A stretch of 64,000 nt of DNA from Neckera pumila (Eukaryota; Streptophyta; Bryopsida; Hypnales; Neckeraceae): the NCBI GenBank assembly GCA_963969595.1, contig OZ018415.1, positions 17,670,001 through 17,734,000 of the forward strand, written 5' to 3'. The notes beneath the pieces were generated by a model. That model had not been told where the DNA came from, made no database searches, and was given only the letters and a program-made list of their open reading frames with translations. Below are positions 22,861-43,310 of this stretch, piece by piece (the stretch's first letter is position 1; every line of letters starts with the position of its first letter). Made by a program: the position numbers and the translations under genes.

Positions 22861-23575
22861 CAAGTATGCAACTTTTTTGTGTAGTATCTTGTATAAAATA
22901 ATTAACATGACTTAAATTTAACAAGGTTGTAAACTAGATTGGATGAAAGTGATTCAATTTCAACATTAAAAAGAATAGTTTGGACCATTATAAGCCACAT
23001 CTTTACGTTCTTCTAACCTTATAAGATTATACAAAATCATCAAGATTGTATAAGACCGTTGAAAATCCAACCTTCTAGAACATAATGCAAATATATTATA
23101 AAATATAAGTTTCATAACTTTTTTGGAAGTCTACATCAAAGAAGGCAATGTTAATTCTTTCATTTTTTTAAATTTTTTTCAGAATTTTTGGACATTTTTA
23201 CTTATATATTTGGACAAATACAATAATTTCTTCAATTTCATCAAATAGGTTATAAAGAAAGGTTAACTTTTGAAGATTCAAAAATCATGTTGGATAAATG
23301 AAAAGGTGGGTTTTTGAACAAATCCTTGGCATAAAGGAATTAGTTCATCATCAAGAATATGGATGTCAGAGCGTTCAGGGGTTAAGCATTAAGAGTAGAA
23401 TTTATCTGCATTGTCAAATTTAGAAAAGATATATAGAATATTTCAATTTAATTTGAAGGCTTAACTTCAGAAATTCATTAATTATTGTATCTAGTGGTTC
23501 AGGGTTAGGAGAAAATTATCTAAAAACGTATGAAAACTTTTTTGGGAAGATAACTAATTCTATTATTACCCCCTA
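22861..23575. other. AT-rich DNA ending in TTAA-type termini
   Basis: No gene seen. The block CAGGGGTTAAGCATTAAG near 23370 looks like the right terminus of another TTAA-element whose left end I could not place. Confidence 0.4.
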
Positions 23576-25444
23576 AAGGACCAAACGGCGTTTTTTTTGG
23601 CAACATAGCGGTTTTAGGCAGCTCACTACAAACGGAAATTTTATTTTTATTCTTTGAAAATTTCACACAACGTGTGCCCAAGGAGTAGCTTTAAGGCCCA
23701 ACAATTTTCAAAATTTTTGACTACATGGTTAAAAAAGTTATTGGATAGAATGTCATTTTCAACGGTCGGTGGATAGCTCAAAATAATTCTGAAAAATCAC
23801 TTTTTTTTAAAAAAAAAATTTGAAATTGGTTCTTTAGATTTATATATACGTGCAAAGCTTTGAATTATTCCATTTTGATTTATGAGATGAAAATTATGAG
23901 GTATTCTAGTTTGTGGGCAATTATGGATTTCCTACTCTAAAATAAACTTTGAAGTCCTTTATTTAATTCAATTTTTAATATTTTTTGAAAAGAAAAGAAG
24001 CATAGGATGTATATTGTTTATGACAACATTACAACCGTTGGGATTGACATTTTTCAATTCCATAATTAAACTCTTAACAATTTCGTGTTTTGAATCATTC
24101 TCTACTTCTTTCTACAACCTATTTTTTTCCTATATGTTGTACAATTCCAAATGATCTGAAATTTTTTCAAGCATGTCGCCAACTTGCTTTGAAGAATGAA
24201 TCCAAAGAATAACCACCATTTTAGATATTTTTTCATTTAACCCCTAAAGGTTTTTGACTATGTTTTCACCAAAACCGCTCCCAAACAGCCATTTCTAATA
24301 TAAGTGCCAAATTTTAGAAAAAAAACATTTTTGAACACATGTAACCATATGATCTTGTAGTACACTGGTTTAAGAAGATTCGGAAAAAATTCAGAATTTT
24401 TTGCCATGTAGATTGCAAGATAATAGCATTTGAATTGACAAAAATCCTTTTTTAATCACTGCAAAAATCTGGGCAACTGCCCTTCACAAGGTCACATTTG
24501 TATGAAAAAATGTCCAAAATGGTGGTTATTCTTTGAATTCATTCTTCAAGGCAAGTTGGCTACATCCTTGAAAGTTTTCAGCTCATTTGGAATTGTACAA
24601 CATATAGGAAAAAAATAGTAAGTAGGAAGAGGTAGAGAATGACTCAAAATACTAAATTGCCAAGAATTTAATTATGGAATTGAAAAATGCCAATCCCAGC
24701 AATGGTAATGTTGTAATAATCAATATACACCCAATGTTTTTTGTTTTATTCAAAAATATTGAAAATTGAGTTAGATAAAGGACTTCAAAGCTTATTTTAG
24801 AGTTGAGATTCCATAACTACCCTCAAATTAAGAATCCTCATAACTTTTGACGCATTAATCCAAATGGAATGATTAAAAGCTTCCCGCGTACATATAAATC
24901 AAAAGAAGCAATTTCAAATTTTTATTTTTTTAAAAAGTGATTTTTAAAGAATTTTTTTTTGCTGCCCGGGCTACCCGCCGAGCAATGAAAATGACATATC
25001 ATGCAATAACTTTTTACCCGTAAAGTCAAAAGTTATGAAAATTGTTGGGCCTTAAAGCTACTCCTTGGGCACATCTTGTATGAAAATTTCAAAGAAAAAA
25101 ACTAAAATTTTCACTCATAGTGAGCTGCCCAAAATTGCTATGTTGCCAAAAAATGGTGTTTGGTCCTTTAGGGGTTAAAGGTGACCTTGTGAAGTGCAGT
25201 TGCCCGATTTTTCATAGGGCCAAAAAAAGTTTTTTGTCAATTCAAATGCTAATATCTTGCAATTTACAAGGTGGAAAATTCTGAATTTTTTTCTACATAT
25301 TCTCAAACAAGTTTACTACAATACCCTACGGTTAGGTTACATATGTCCAAAAAAGTTTTTTTTCTAAAATTTGATACTTGTACTAAAAATGGCAATTTTG
25401 GAGTGTTTTGGGTGAATATATAGTCTCCGACCTTCAGGGGTTAA
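23576..25444 (-). mobile_element. TTAA-element, family 1, split by a second copy
   Basis: The outer ends are TTACCCCCTAAAGGACC on the left and CCTTCAGGGGTTAA on the right. In reverse orientation the two halves (23576-24236 and 25179-25444) together reconstruct one family 1 element of about 931 bp. The break falls between TTTTTTCAT and AGGTGACCTTGTGAAG, which are contiguous in other copies apart from four bases. The interrupting sequence is the forward copy at 24237-25178. Confidence 0.85.
24237..25178 (+). mobile_element. TTAA-element, family 1, nested copy
   Basis: It has exact inverted ends CCCCTAAAGG...CCTTTAGGGG, flanked by TTAA on each side (24237-24240, 25175-25178). The 934-bp body matches 15858-16800 and 48080-49010. 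It interrupts a reverse copy of its own family, so the flanking TTAA pair is a directly visible target duplication. The exact ends suggest it is one of the younger insertions in the window. Non-coding; would need a transposase in trans. Confidence 0.92.
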
Positions 25445-26205
25445 GCATTTGGCAAATCCCATTTGCCAACTTTAATTAACTATTTGACAAATAATGCCAA
25501 CTTTGACCATCAAGCAATGTATATATTTTTTATTTTTTAGCAATCAAACATTTCTATAATTATAATTATAGCTTCAATTGGTTTATGGTAAAGGTAAGAT
25601 TTGATGATGAAAACATCCACCCTTTCTCCGAACCATGAGTTTCCAACACAGACTAGTCAAATATTGAACACTTTGTTCTACCGGTATTTATCTCAAAGAC
25701 AAAAACTTTTGACTAAAGGGATCTTAGCCAGTTTCAAATAATAAACACAATCTGATATATACGGTAGTTTCCATAAAAAAACAGTAAAATTTTGAAGCAA
25801 AATAAAATTTCTGTCCCAAAGCGCTACTGCCCCAAAGCGCTACTGCCCCCAATCGGGCAGCAACTATGAAATGGTAAGCCCGTGCTATCTGAACGAACCC
25901 CATGCCGCACATCTAGTCGAACTACAGACATTGTTCACAACGGTCTCAAATGCAAAAGCATTTTTTTCTTTCTTCAGTTGCAACTCATCAGTTTTATTCC
26001 ATTGGCCACCTCAGTTTGCTTTTTGTCCGATACTCAAAATGCTTGTGATCTCCACCAGAGGATAATGAAATGACTGAGATTAAGTTTTTGTTACTAATCT
26101 TGACCAGTGCTTTTGAAAAATAACTAAAAATGGGGGTTGACCATCTTAAAAAAACTTGAATATAAGAACTACAGTCTCATGCTCACGGCCAGGGAGAACT
26201 GACCC
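25445..26205. other. Intergenic DNA, no gene seen
   Basis: No supported gene. A short direct repeat CCCAAAGCGCTACTGCCCC lies at 25816-25852. Open frames near 25724-26073 overlap on both strands and show no domain. Confidence 0.4.
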
Positions 26206-26850
26206 CTGTATTGCCCCAAGTTTTACCCTTGCAGAAAACCCTGAAAATTCTTTATTTGCCACATTTAATGAAATTTGCAATTTCTGAATTCATATTTGCA
26301 ATCAGAGGCCCCCAATTAGTTAGAAGGTGTGCAGAAATACAAAATTTAAGCGGCACAAAATAGGGGGCAGTTTTTACATTTACCCTTCCGATGGAGCAAT
26401 AGAGGGGTGAGTCCTCCCTGGCCCATGCTCACTTGCTCAGGTAACCCTTGTAGCACATTACCCTAAGTGAATGTCAAATTTGGCAAAAATTAAGTCATTC
26501 TCGTAAAAAAAAAGGTGCCACATGTCATCTTGTGAATGGCACAAGGTGATGTGGATTTGATGTGAAAAACTCAATTTCGCACCTAGGTGCCACATTAGAC
26601 CTTCAATTACGGTAATAACGTGGGGTGCTCTCAAACGAAGGCCGGCCCTCTTGCTTGGCCCAAGGGAAAATGTTGAAATTTTTTATTCTCCACGCATGAT
26701 AAAATTTGCAAATTTTGAATTCATATTTGCAATCAAAGGCCCCAATTAGCTAGGAGGGGTGTACAAGGTAAATGAATCAAGCACAAAATAGGGGGGCTTT
26801 TTTTTTACATGCACGCTTAGAATGACTTGGGTGGACCAAGCAAGGGAGGT
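26206..26850. repeat. Dispersed repeat R6, two adjacent copies
   Basis: Two copies (about 26210-26380 and 26660-26840) share CTGAATTCATATTTGCAATC, AGAGGCCCC or AAAGGCCCC, TTAGCTAGGAGG or TTAGTTAGAAGG, and CACAAAATAGGGGG. They supply the empty site for the interrupted copy at 12781-14540. A further reverse copy lies at about 27290-27400. Confidence 0.65.
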
Positions 26851-26859
26851 AGTTGACCC

Positions 26860-27145
26860 CAACCTCTAAAAGCAACCTTGCTCTTGAAAGTGACCACTAA
26901 CACACACTAACACAAAGGTACATTTTGTTTTTCTTCAATGTACCAATAGTGTACATTTTAGGAGGTGGTCGCTTTTTGTGACCACTGCTTTTGAACTTCA
27001 AAAATTTGTAACTAATTCCACAAAGGTTCAAAACACATGAAACGACTTGGGTTCAATGCCAATTCCATTTTCCTTCCTACGAAAATTCACTGCAAATTGT
27101 TTCAAGCTTCCCCCGCACATGCAATCAGCTCTCCCAAGGTCGCTG
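26860..27145 (-). mobile_element. Diverged hairpin-MITE copy, reverse
   Basis: In reverse it shares the blocks GTACATTTTAGGAGGTGG, CACATGAAACGACTTGGG, ATGCCAATTCCATTTTCC and AATCAGCTCTC with the MITE family at 18146-18475. The ends are decayed. Confidence 0.5.
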
Positions 27146-27164
27146 CCTTATTACCTTATTCTTG

Positions 27165-27250
27165 TAGGTTGGCTGTGGCTGGCTCTGGCTCTGATGAAAC
27201 ACGTTAAATCCTGCATTCGAACTAAGACCCACAGGGTGAAAATGCAGAAA
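27165..27250 (-). repeat. Inverted partial copy of the SINE head
   Basis: In reverse this 80-bp stretch matches 27425-27485: CATTTTCACCCTGTGGGTC, AGTTCGAATGCAGGATTT and CAGAGCCA in the same order. Together the two form an inverted pair about 180 bp apart. It contains the same tRNA-B-box-like AGTTCGAATGC. Confidence 0.6.
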
Positions 27251-27406
27251 TTGGTGGGGGTAAAAGAAAAATCTTGCCCCTATTTTGAGCCGTGTCTAGG
27301 GTTAAATGTTAACCTCTACTAGCTAATTTGGGGCCTTTGATTGCAAATATGAATTCAGAATTCAAAAAATAACAATACATGGAAAATAAAAAATTCTTAC
27401 ATTTTT

Positions 27407-27716
27407 TTGGGGGGTAAAATTCCTGCGTTTTCACCCTGTGGGTCCCAGTTCGAATGCAGGATTTCACGTCCTGTGGCTCTGATTGCTTTCCCCTTCCATG
27501 CGAATCTTGTGAATAGTGGAAGTAAGCTGAGCACTTATTTCTGGGATGATGAGAGCCAGTTGGTCCATCAGTTCCCCAGAATCATTCCAACTAGAATCTA
27601 ATTGTTGTGGTAAACGGTCAGTCCATCCATGCCATGGACTCTTGTAGGTCTAAGTTACTGGCATCCACCAGGCCACCTGTGGCTGGTGGCTTCGTCAAAA
27701 AAAAAAAAAAAAAAAA
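27407..27716 (+). mobile_element. Candidate tRNA-related SINE with poly(A) tail
   Basis: A B-box-like motif (CCCAGTTCGAATGCAGG, about 27448-27464) sits some 45 bp after the apparent 5' start, as expected for an internal pol III promoter. The 3' side ends in the hairpin CCACCAGGCCACCTGTGGCT followed by GGTGG, then CTTCGTC and about 20 A residues (27697-27716). A matching A-box is not convincing. The body is non-coding. A second, partial head lies inverted at 27165-27250. SINEs move with LINE enzymes; this copy interrupts a reverse R6 repeat. Confidence 0.5.
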
Positions 27717-30100
27717 TTATTGGCATGGAGTGTGGCTGGTTTGACAAGTAAAGAAATGGACGATACGGAACGAACCCGTTCCAGGAGAAGTGACAAACAA
27801 TTGGTACCAAAATTTATGATTGCAAAGGGGCCTTCAAAGGCATAATAAGTGTGGTATAAGGTAGAAACATCTTATAGCATCCCTGTACCTAGTCTTTGTT
27901 CCTAGATGGACATTAAACCATCCTTACACTGCCATTGAATGGTCTTGGTCTTTGACGTGTGTCACAAAGTTTTCTCCTCTCTTCATTGTGATTGGATAAG
28001 TGCTGAATTTGTCAGAATTCAGATTTAAGTCCACCTACAAGACCGTTCTAGTGGTCTAGGGGACTGCAACTTTTAAAATTCATCGAAAATACATGCCAAG
28101 TTCAATTTTTTTTTTTTTTTTTAAATTCATGGTTTTCTCTTACCTTTACCACAAAAAATATTATTTTTTTGAAATTGAAATGGTGCCTCCAAATATGATG
28201 AATTCCTTATTTTGACGGTTTTGGGTGCTTCCACCTTAAGGAGTCCTGGAGGACACGTACTTTGCACTCTTGGACCGCGAGGGGTGCAGTTTTCTCTGTG
28301 ACTGCTGCTTGAGAAATCGAAACTTGGTAAAAGCTTATGTGACACACGAACTTGCGAAGGTAATAAAAAATTTGGTGTTTGTGTTTGACGGCTGCGGGCA
28401 CTCTTCCAAGTTCCAACCATATTGGATGCTGGGATGGAGCCAAGGTGTTTCTTAGCATGAGATTTGGGAGAGCACACACTCTTGTTTCCTTGACTTTGCT
28501 GGATGGATCTGTTTTCGATGTTCAAAACGGTACGACACTCCCTTCGTTGTTGGGCCACTCAAAATCTCCCAATTTGAAATACGGCATGTGTACTACTAAA
28601 GAGGTTCCATTTATTGATTTTGGTACTCTTTTTGTCCCACACTCCCATGAAAAAACCTCCAAATCAAAAATAGTGCATGTACCACTAAAAAGGCTCCATT
28701 TATTGTTTTTTGGCGTTGAGCGTTGAGCTAGTAATGTAGAACTTTTGGAATTGATTGAGTAGGGATTGATTTGAATTTTGCATTGCTTGCTCAACAATCG
28801 AAAAAACTTAAAATGGAGTGGCTTAGTAGAACGCACACTATTGTATGTATGTAAAGGTCCATGCCACCTCATAATAATCACAAGATGACATGTGGCGCTT
28901 TTTGACAAAAATGATTTAATTTATGCCAAATCTAACTCTTGTGAAGGGTATTTTCAATTTGGTATTTTTACGTGGGACCCAAGGAACAAAAATTCTAGAC
29001 GCATCAAACCAAATGTGTAAAAGACTTACAAAATTATGAAAAGTAATTAATTGGTGAGAGTATGACTATTATGCTAATTTTAAATTCTTGAGATGTGGCA
29101 AACCTTTTCTGATGGTATTTTACGTATCACACGGAATGATCACTTATCACATGTGAGATTTTTCTTCTTCTATTTAATGTTTTACTTATTGCAAACAATG
29201 TTCAGAATTATTGTGGTCTACGAATACTTAGCATTCACAATATTCATCCATTTGTACATAGTGTAGGTGAAGGATATGATCAACACTTTTTTGCCATAAA
29301 TGAAACTTTAATTTTCTCTAAAAGATTAGGCAAGGTACACAATGACGACCCTTGTCACAACTCCTATTACAAAATCCATCATGTTTTATTGTCGAGAAAT
29401 GTCATTAAATTATTTCATTCGACATTCATAATGAAAATTAGAGCGTAACAAGCATTCTTGCGATCATCATGCACACCTTTTCCATGTCTCGTACAATCAA
29501 CAATATGCAAGGGGAGTGTTGTTGTAGACTTTTGCAATTATAGTTGTAAAATTTATATACTCCATATATATATATATATTAATGTATTTATTGTATAAGA
29601 TTTTAAAGTGTCCCTACAAATAGGGTAAACCAACCTATGATAGGCATAAGACTCGTCACAAATTCTTGCTTAGGGAATCATTATGACCCATTAAAGTCTT
29701 TTATCAATCCATGACAAATTTTCTTTTTTCAATAAATGAGATTTGGGCTACATTAAGTTGAATTAGTGACCACAATCACTATCTTGGATGATGGTGATGA
29801 AGGGATTAGTAAATACTCTTTTGCTTGGTTTGGGGGTAGTCTAGATACTCTTTGGGGCCAATTGGACAATACACTTCAAACATTCATAACAAACTCATAA
29901 TTTGTGGAGAAAATAAGATTCAATTGCTCTCCCCATTTTTCACATTTTTCTTTAGCATAGAAAATAATTTGAAAGTTTTCAACAATGCAAACAAGGCCAA
30001 CCAAGTCACTCTGGTGTTGGAGTGCTGAGTGCTGACTGCTGACTGTACCTCCTAGTTCAAATAAGTTTTCCCTTGAATTCAAATTGTAACTTATATTTTT
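27717..30100. other. Intergenic DNA upstream of the kinase gene
   Basis: No gene supported. At 28555-28710 a diverged tandem duplication is visible: CATGTGTACTACTAAAGAGG then CATGTACCACTAAAAAGGCT, each followed by TCCATTTATTG. Open frames across 28127-28908 exist on both strands but show no domain. At 28870-28920 the block CACAAGATGACATGTGGC recurs at about 46540 (ACAAGATGACATGTGGCAC), marking another dispersed repeat. A TA microsatellite lies near 29566-29579. Confidence 0.45.
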
Positions 30101-30103
30101 TCA

Positions 30104-32485
30104 CTATAAAAAAATTTCGAAGTGACGGAATTTCCTACAGGGAACAAGGATTAACGGATAACTCCAAAAACCATTAAAAAACTGTCTGCATCGACACAGT
30201 AACTCACGCCGTGTCTCACTGTCTCCGTCTCTCCCCCAAAAGTCATAAAGCCGAGCGGACAAGCACCGACCCCTGCGGAGAAAAACTAGCCGAGAGATAA
30301 CGTGGAGCTTCCCCAGAGCATCCATCCGTCAGTCCGCCTCTTATTTAGACTCTTTTCGGAAATAGTAAATCCTCCCGAGACTAATTTAGATAAAATCCCA
30401 CCCCCGACGAATATAGACCCGTTCCGCCAAGTGGAACCAGCCCCAGCCCCCGACGAATCTCATCCACCTCGGAACACTGACAAGAAGCATGGATCCGTCG
30501 CTTTGGATGGATGAAATCGGGGATGAGGTGGAGTTAGGGTTTGGAGGCAGCAGCTCGTTCGCTTCGCCTTCGTGCCTGTGACTGATGGCGTGGCTGGCTA
30601 TGTGGCCTCCTTGGCTATGGCGGAAGTTCCCCATTTGCAGAGGCCTAGCCACCATGGCCGTGTTCTTTGATTGTCAACAGCGACGTCAGGCCCGCCGATG
30701 ATGGCCGCGTCCCCCCGCTGGTCGTCGTCGTAGGTAGGTGGTGAGCTCTTTCTAAAGCTTTTCTGGTTCCGTGTAGGTGGAGAAGAGCCGGTAGTTCGTT
30801 TTTTTCTGATTTTCTCGTGTTAGTTGTGGACACGATCTTTGAACCCGCATGGCGAATCTGCGGAGGGGGGCAGTGTTGGTTGTTGGAGTAGTTTTTGTGT
30901 GTACCGTCTGGGGACTAGGGTGTGGCGTTCTAGGTGTTTCTGCGGAGTCTTTGGTGGCGATTACCTGCCCGTCTTCGGAATGTTCTTTTCGAATTCTCTG
31001 TGAGTAGTGCCGCTGGTCTTTGGGAGGAACGGATTGTCGCTTTTTGAATGTTCGGTGGATTATGCTAGGGTTCAATTGGCGTGGATTGTGGATTGAAATT
31101 TGTGGCGAACTGGAGGGATCGCGCGTTATGTAGGAGAGGCAGGCGGTTACTCTTTTAATTGGCTGTACCTGATAGCTTTCTGATTAAGTGTCGCATAGAG
31201 GTGAGAGGCGTGGGCGGTTTGTAGTGGGATGGACGGAGTTGGCGATTAATGGTGTGAGGTTTTTGGTTAATTGAGGTCACGTCTGTGCCTTGGCTTCTTC
31301 TTTTTCTCTCTCTCTCTCTCTCTTTTCGTGAAGGTGAGAAGAAGTTGTAGTTGTGTTGGTTTCTGAAACGGAGAATACCGGTTTCAAGGAGTTCCGTCTT
31401 ATTTCAGACAGTTTCTATCCTGTGGAGAGTTTTTATCGTTAATTGGTACACAGGACGGGTTTGATACTTGTGACATAGTAATTCTGGTGGCTGCGTCTGG
31501 AATCAATTTAAGAGTCGACTTCTTGAATTGAATTGGAAATAGCAGATTTGTGGTGGGATGCCGTTCGATGTCTTTTATTGTTTCTCGAGTGAACGAAATC
31601 ATCGCCATTAGAGGACGCCTTGCAGTACTTTTGCAAGAGCAATCATGTGACGTGAACATGGAAGAGACGTCAGGTTTTTAGCAGGCCTTTTTCAATAATC
31701 GGGCAATTTTGAAAGTATTTGAACTCTGGTGGTCTGAACGAGCTTGAATTCCACGTTTTGAAAGCGAGTGGGTCCCACGTCTTGTTTAGTTTCTTCTCTT
31801 GTGTCTGCACCACCTTCCTGGAAAAGATTATCGGACTTTGAATTCATAATCCTCTTCGTATGTTGTTGTAGTTTACGAGTCTCCAGTGTTCCAAGATGCC
31901 GCGTGTCTTACTCTTCCTGAATCTATGTTTCCTGTTTGCGCTTCTTCTCCTCCTTCCGCTTCTCCTACACTCTTGAGTCGAATTTTCTTGAACACATGGG
32001 GGATGGCTTTCTGACCTTTCAATTCTTTTGCTGGTGACTTCGTAGGGTCACTTCTGTACAGCATGAAGCACGAAAGAAGGATTTTGAGGGAACAGCGGCA
32101 CGAATTTCTCCAGCGGATTTAGCGTCCCTCTTTCTTATTTGATTTGGTCAAGACTGGCGTCTGTCGAGTAGTTCGCTTGTGTGCGCTTTCAGATGGCAGT
32201 CGGTTCCATATCCGGTCTGCTATCCGTTCTGCTACTCGGTGATGAAATATTTTGACAACAACGACTAGGGCGTACCGCATAAGGTTGTTATAGCGCCATC
32301 TAAGCCTTGCAGTGGTTTCGCCGTTCGAGGTCGATGGGAGCGTGAACTGGGAGCTTGTGATATGTTACTGCGTGTACGTGAGTTTCTTGAGATTACCAAA
32401 TGGAATTAGAGTATAGTTCACCGGTGTAATAAAGAACAGTTGGGGAAGTTTGGCCACTCTTGTTTTATTCTTGGGCATCGTCCAC
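30104..32485 (+). promoter_or_regulatory. Kinase gene promoter edge and long leader
   Basis: A TATA-like CTATAAAAAAA at 30104-30114 marks a change from AT-rich DNA to higher-GC sequence and could place the transcription start near 30135. That would give a leader of over 2 kb before the first in-frame start codon at 32486, probably with one or more introns. A candidate donor is GTAGGTAGGTGG near 30731; I cannot place the acceptor with confidence. The leader contains a short upstream reading frame from ATG at 30490 (about 30 codons) and a CT-repeat at about 31301-31322. Inferred, not proven. Confidence 0.45.
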
Positions 32486-41223
<8,738 letters not shown>

Positions 41224-41786
41224 TGTAAAAGGAATAAATTGTCTTCTATCAACTACAATCTTCGGGGTTCTCCTTTGCGCGCTGGGGGTTCACAGAAGAT
41301 CTACCGTATGGTTCCTGAGAGCCAGGACAGTCAGAGGCAGGTTTCTCTGTATATTTACGGCTCCGGTTCCTCCCATGTACCATGTCCTTGTACCATATTT
41401 GTACGATGTAGTTTCAACTTGAATTTGCCGCTGCAAGTTCGCCAATTTTGCTCTATAGTGACACCCCGTCCAATTCCGCAAACAAGGTGCTTCATGGAAC
41501 AGTTTTGGTTTAGCGAGAGGAAGAGATTTTAATGTACGTCTCGACAAGGATGATGATGCTGTCGCTATGTTTGAGTCGATTGACATGATACATTTACCCA
41601 GACAATCGATATTTGTAAATATGAACTACTGAAGGCAGTAGTTCCCTTATCTCGTCTGAATGAGTGTATGATGCACGTGATGCAACACTGCTAGCCGATT
41701 GTGGGGACGGTCAGCTTCTGATCAAGTCTCATTAGCGAGGATGATGGTCGGTGTTAGTCAAGGTCTCACACAAAGTAGGAAAGAAT
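41224..41786 (+). other. Kinase gene 3' untranslated region and flank
   Basis: The sequence after the TAA stop keeps the higher-GC composition of the gene island up to about 41750 and has no other gene. AATAAA occurs at about 41232, but I cannot place the poly(A) site. The next TTAA-element begins at 41787, so it lies in or just past the gene's 3' end. Confidence 0.5.
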
Positions 41787-42398
41787 TTAACTTTGTCCTT
41801 TGGGGATTTCGTATAGGGTTCGGTCTCAATTTTTGTCCTGATTTTTGGAAACTTTTCTGGAAGATACAAAAATTGATTAGCTTCGTGGGAATGTCATTAT
41901 TGTTTCAATGTGTCTGAGAACAAAAATTATGCTCAAAACAATGAAGGGGGCAATAATAAAAGTTTCGAAAAGTTCATTTTAGAGATATTAATAATTTAGG
42001 TTTTCCTTCTATCTCGGACCTACTTCTATTTAATAATTTTTTAAAGTATGAAAATTAAATTTTTTTGAATTTTGTTTTTCATAGACTCTCAATTTAATTC
42101 TCCACCATAGAGATTTGAAGCTTTGTAGTGCAAAAAATTATAGTTAAGAAGGTTCAAAGTCAAATAATCTAGTCATGCAGTATGTTGAAAAATTTGTTTT
42201 TTTCACTTTAAACACAAATATCTTACAATTTGTGTGGTCAAAATATTTGAGTTTTTTTTCTATACATATTCATACTAGTTAAGTATAAGATCTTATGGTT
42301 AGATGTGCAAAAAAAACTATTTTCAAATTTTTTTGTGTAGAGACGTCAGTTTTGAGTATTTTTTGGTTGAAAAAAAGCCTTAGTCCTTTAGGATTTAA
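41787..42398 (-). mobile_element. TTAA-element, family 2-like, internally deleted
   Basis: The left end TTAACTTTGTCCTTTGGGGA and right end TAGTCCTTTAGGATTTAA are decayed inverse termini with TTAA at both outer edges (41787-41790, 42395-42398). At 612 bp it is shorter than its relatives; the interior after about 42000 (TTCCTTCTATCTCGGACCTA, CTCAATTTAATTCTCCACCA) matches 18755-19693. Non-coding. Confidence 0.65.
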
Positions 42399-42924
42399 CC
42401 TTTGAAAACTCAAGTGGTTCAGACAAAATACAAATGTATTTTAAAATATTAGTTCTATAAATTTTCTGAAGTTTGCATCAAAGAGGATAATGTGAAGCAC
42501 AAAAAATAGAAAGTGTCTTATAGGGTCAAAATTATAAAGTTATTTTTAGATTCTCTTCAAAGATGTAAATTCAAAAATTCACCAAAAAAATAGTTTCTAA
42601 CTTTGGCATTTGGATTTTTTTTTATTGGTCAAAATGATGGTTTCTATTGATTTGTGAAAAAATGCATAAGATTTTGTAATGAGAACACCAACACTTTCTC
42701 TAAATAGTAAAATTTTCAACATTAGGCTAATTCTAAACACTTCGTGCTATTTTCTCTCATAATTTTTGTTTGATCACTGCAATATGAGTTTTGAATACAA
42801 ATATATTGAAAGACAAACCAATCTCTAAAAAAATTGAAAAATTGAAAAAAAGTTTTCTTTTGCCCAAAAATATTGCCCAAAGTTGGCCAAAAATTGAAGT
42901 TGCTTGAGCACTTTGGGGTTAAGG
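42399..42924. other. AT-rich intergenic DNA, no gene seen
   Basis: No coding region or bounded element was recognised. Confidence 0.4.
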
Positions 42925-43310
42925 TGGCAAGACCAATTATGGACTAAAGTCCAATGTAGATTTCTAGTCAATTGGGATTCAAAGGGTTGGAATTATTATT
43001 CAAAAAGGTTGGAATTGGATCGCATCCATGAAGTGAGTGAGTGCCGTGTGGTGTTTACACATGTCAAAAGATTTTACAATGTGAAGGGACAAATTTTTGG
43101 TTGTCATTAGCTTTGTATAGGGAACTAAGAGACACATTAGCATCCCAAAGGACAAAAATAGTCCTCCCTCAAAGTTCACAGTAGGAAGCTACTCAATTTT
43201 ATATTGACCTTCTATAAATGTATCTTTTTTTCTTCAAAAACAAAGTGACCAAAATGCTTCTAGAAGATTCCTTGATTTGCCATTCACTTGCTAAATTTTT
43301 TTTTAATCCA
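42925..43310. repeat. Dispersed repeat R5, copy 2
   Basis: It matches 3858-4230 in order and orientation, including TAGGGAACTAAGAGACACATT against TAGGGAATTAAGAGAACCACATT and TTCCTTGATTTGCCATTC against TTCCTTGATTTGTCATTC. No conserved reading frame spans the two copies. Confidence 0.55.

Noticed and set aside
28127..28908. Overlapping frames of 90-143 codons on both strands
   Set aside because: No domain, no plausible splice pattern, and part of the region is a diverged tandem duplication and dispersed repeat.
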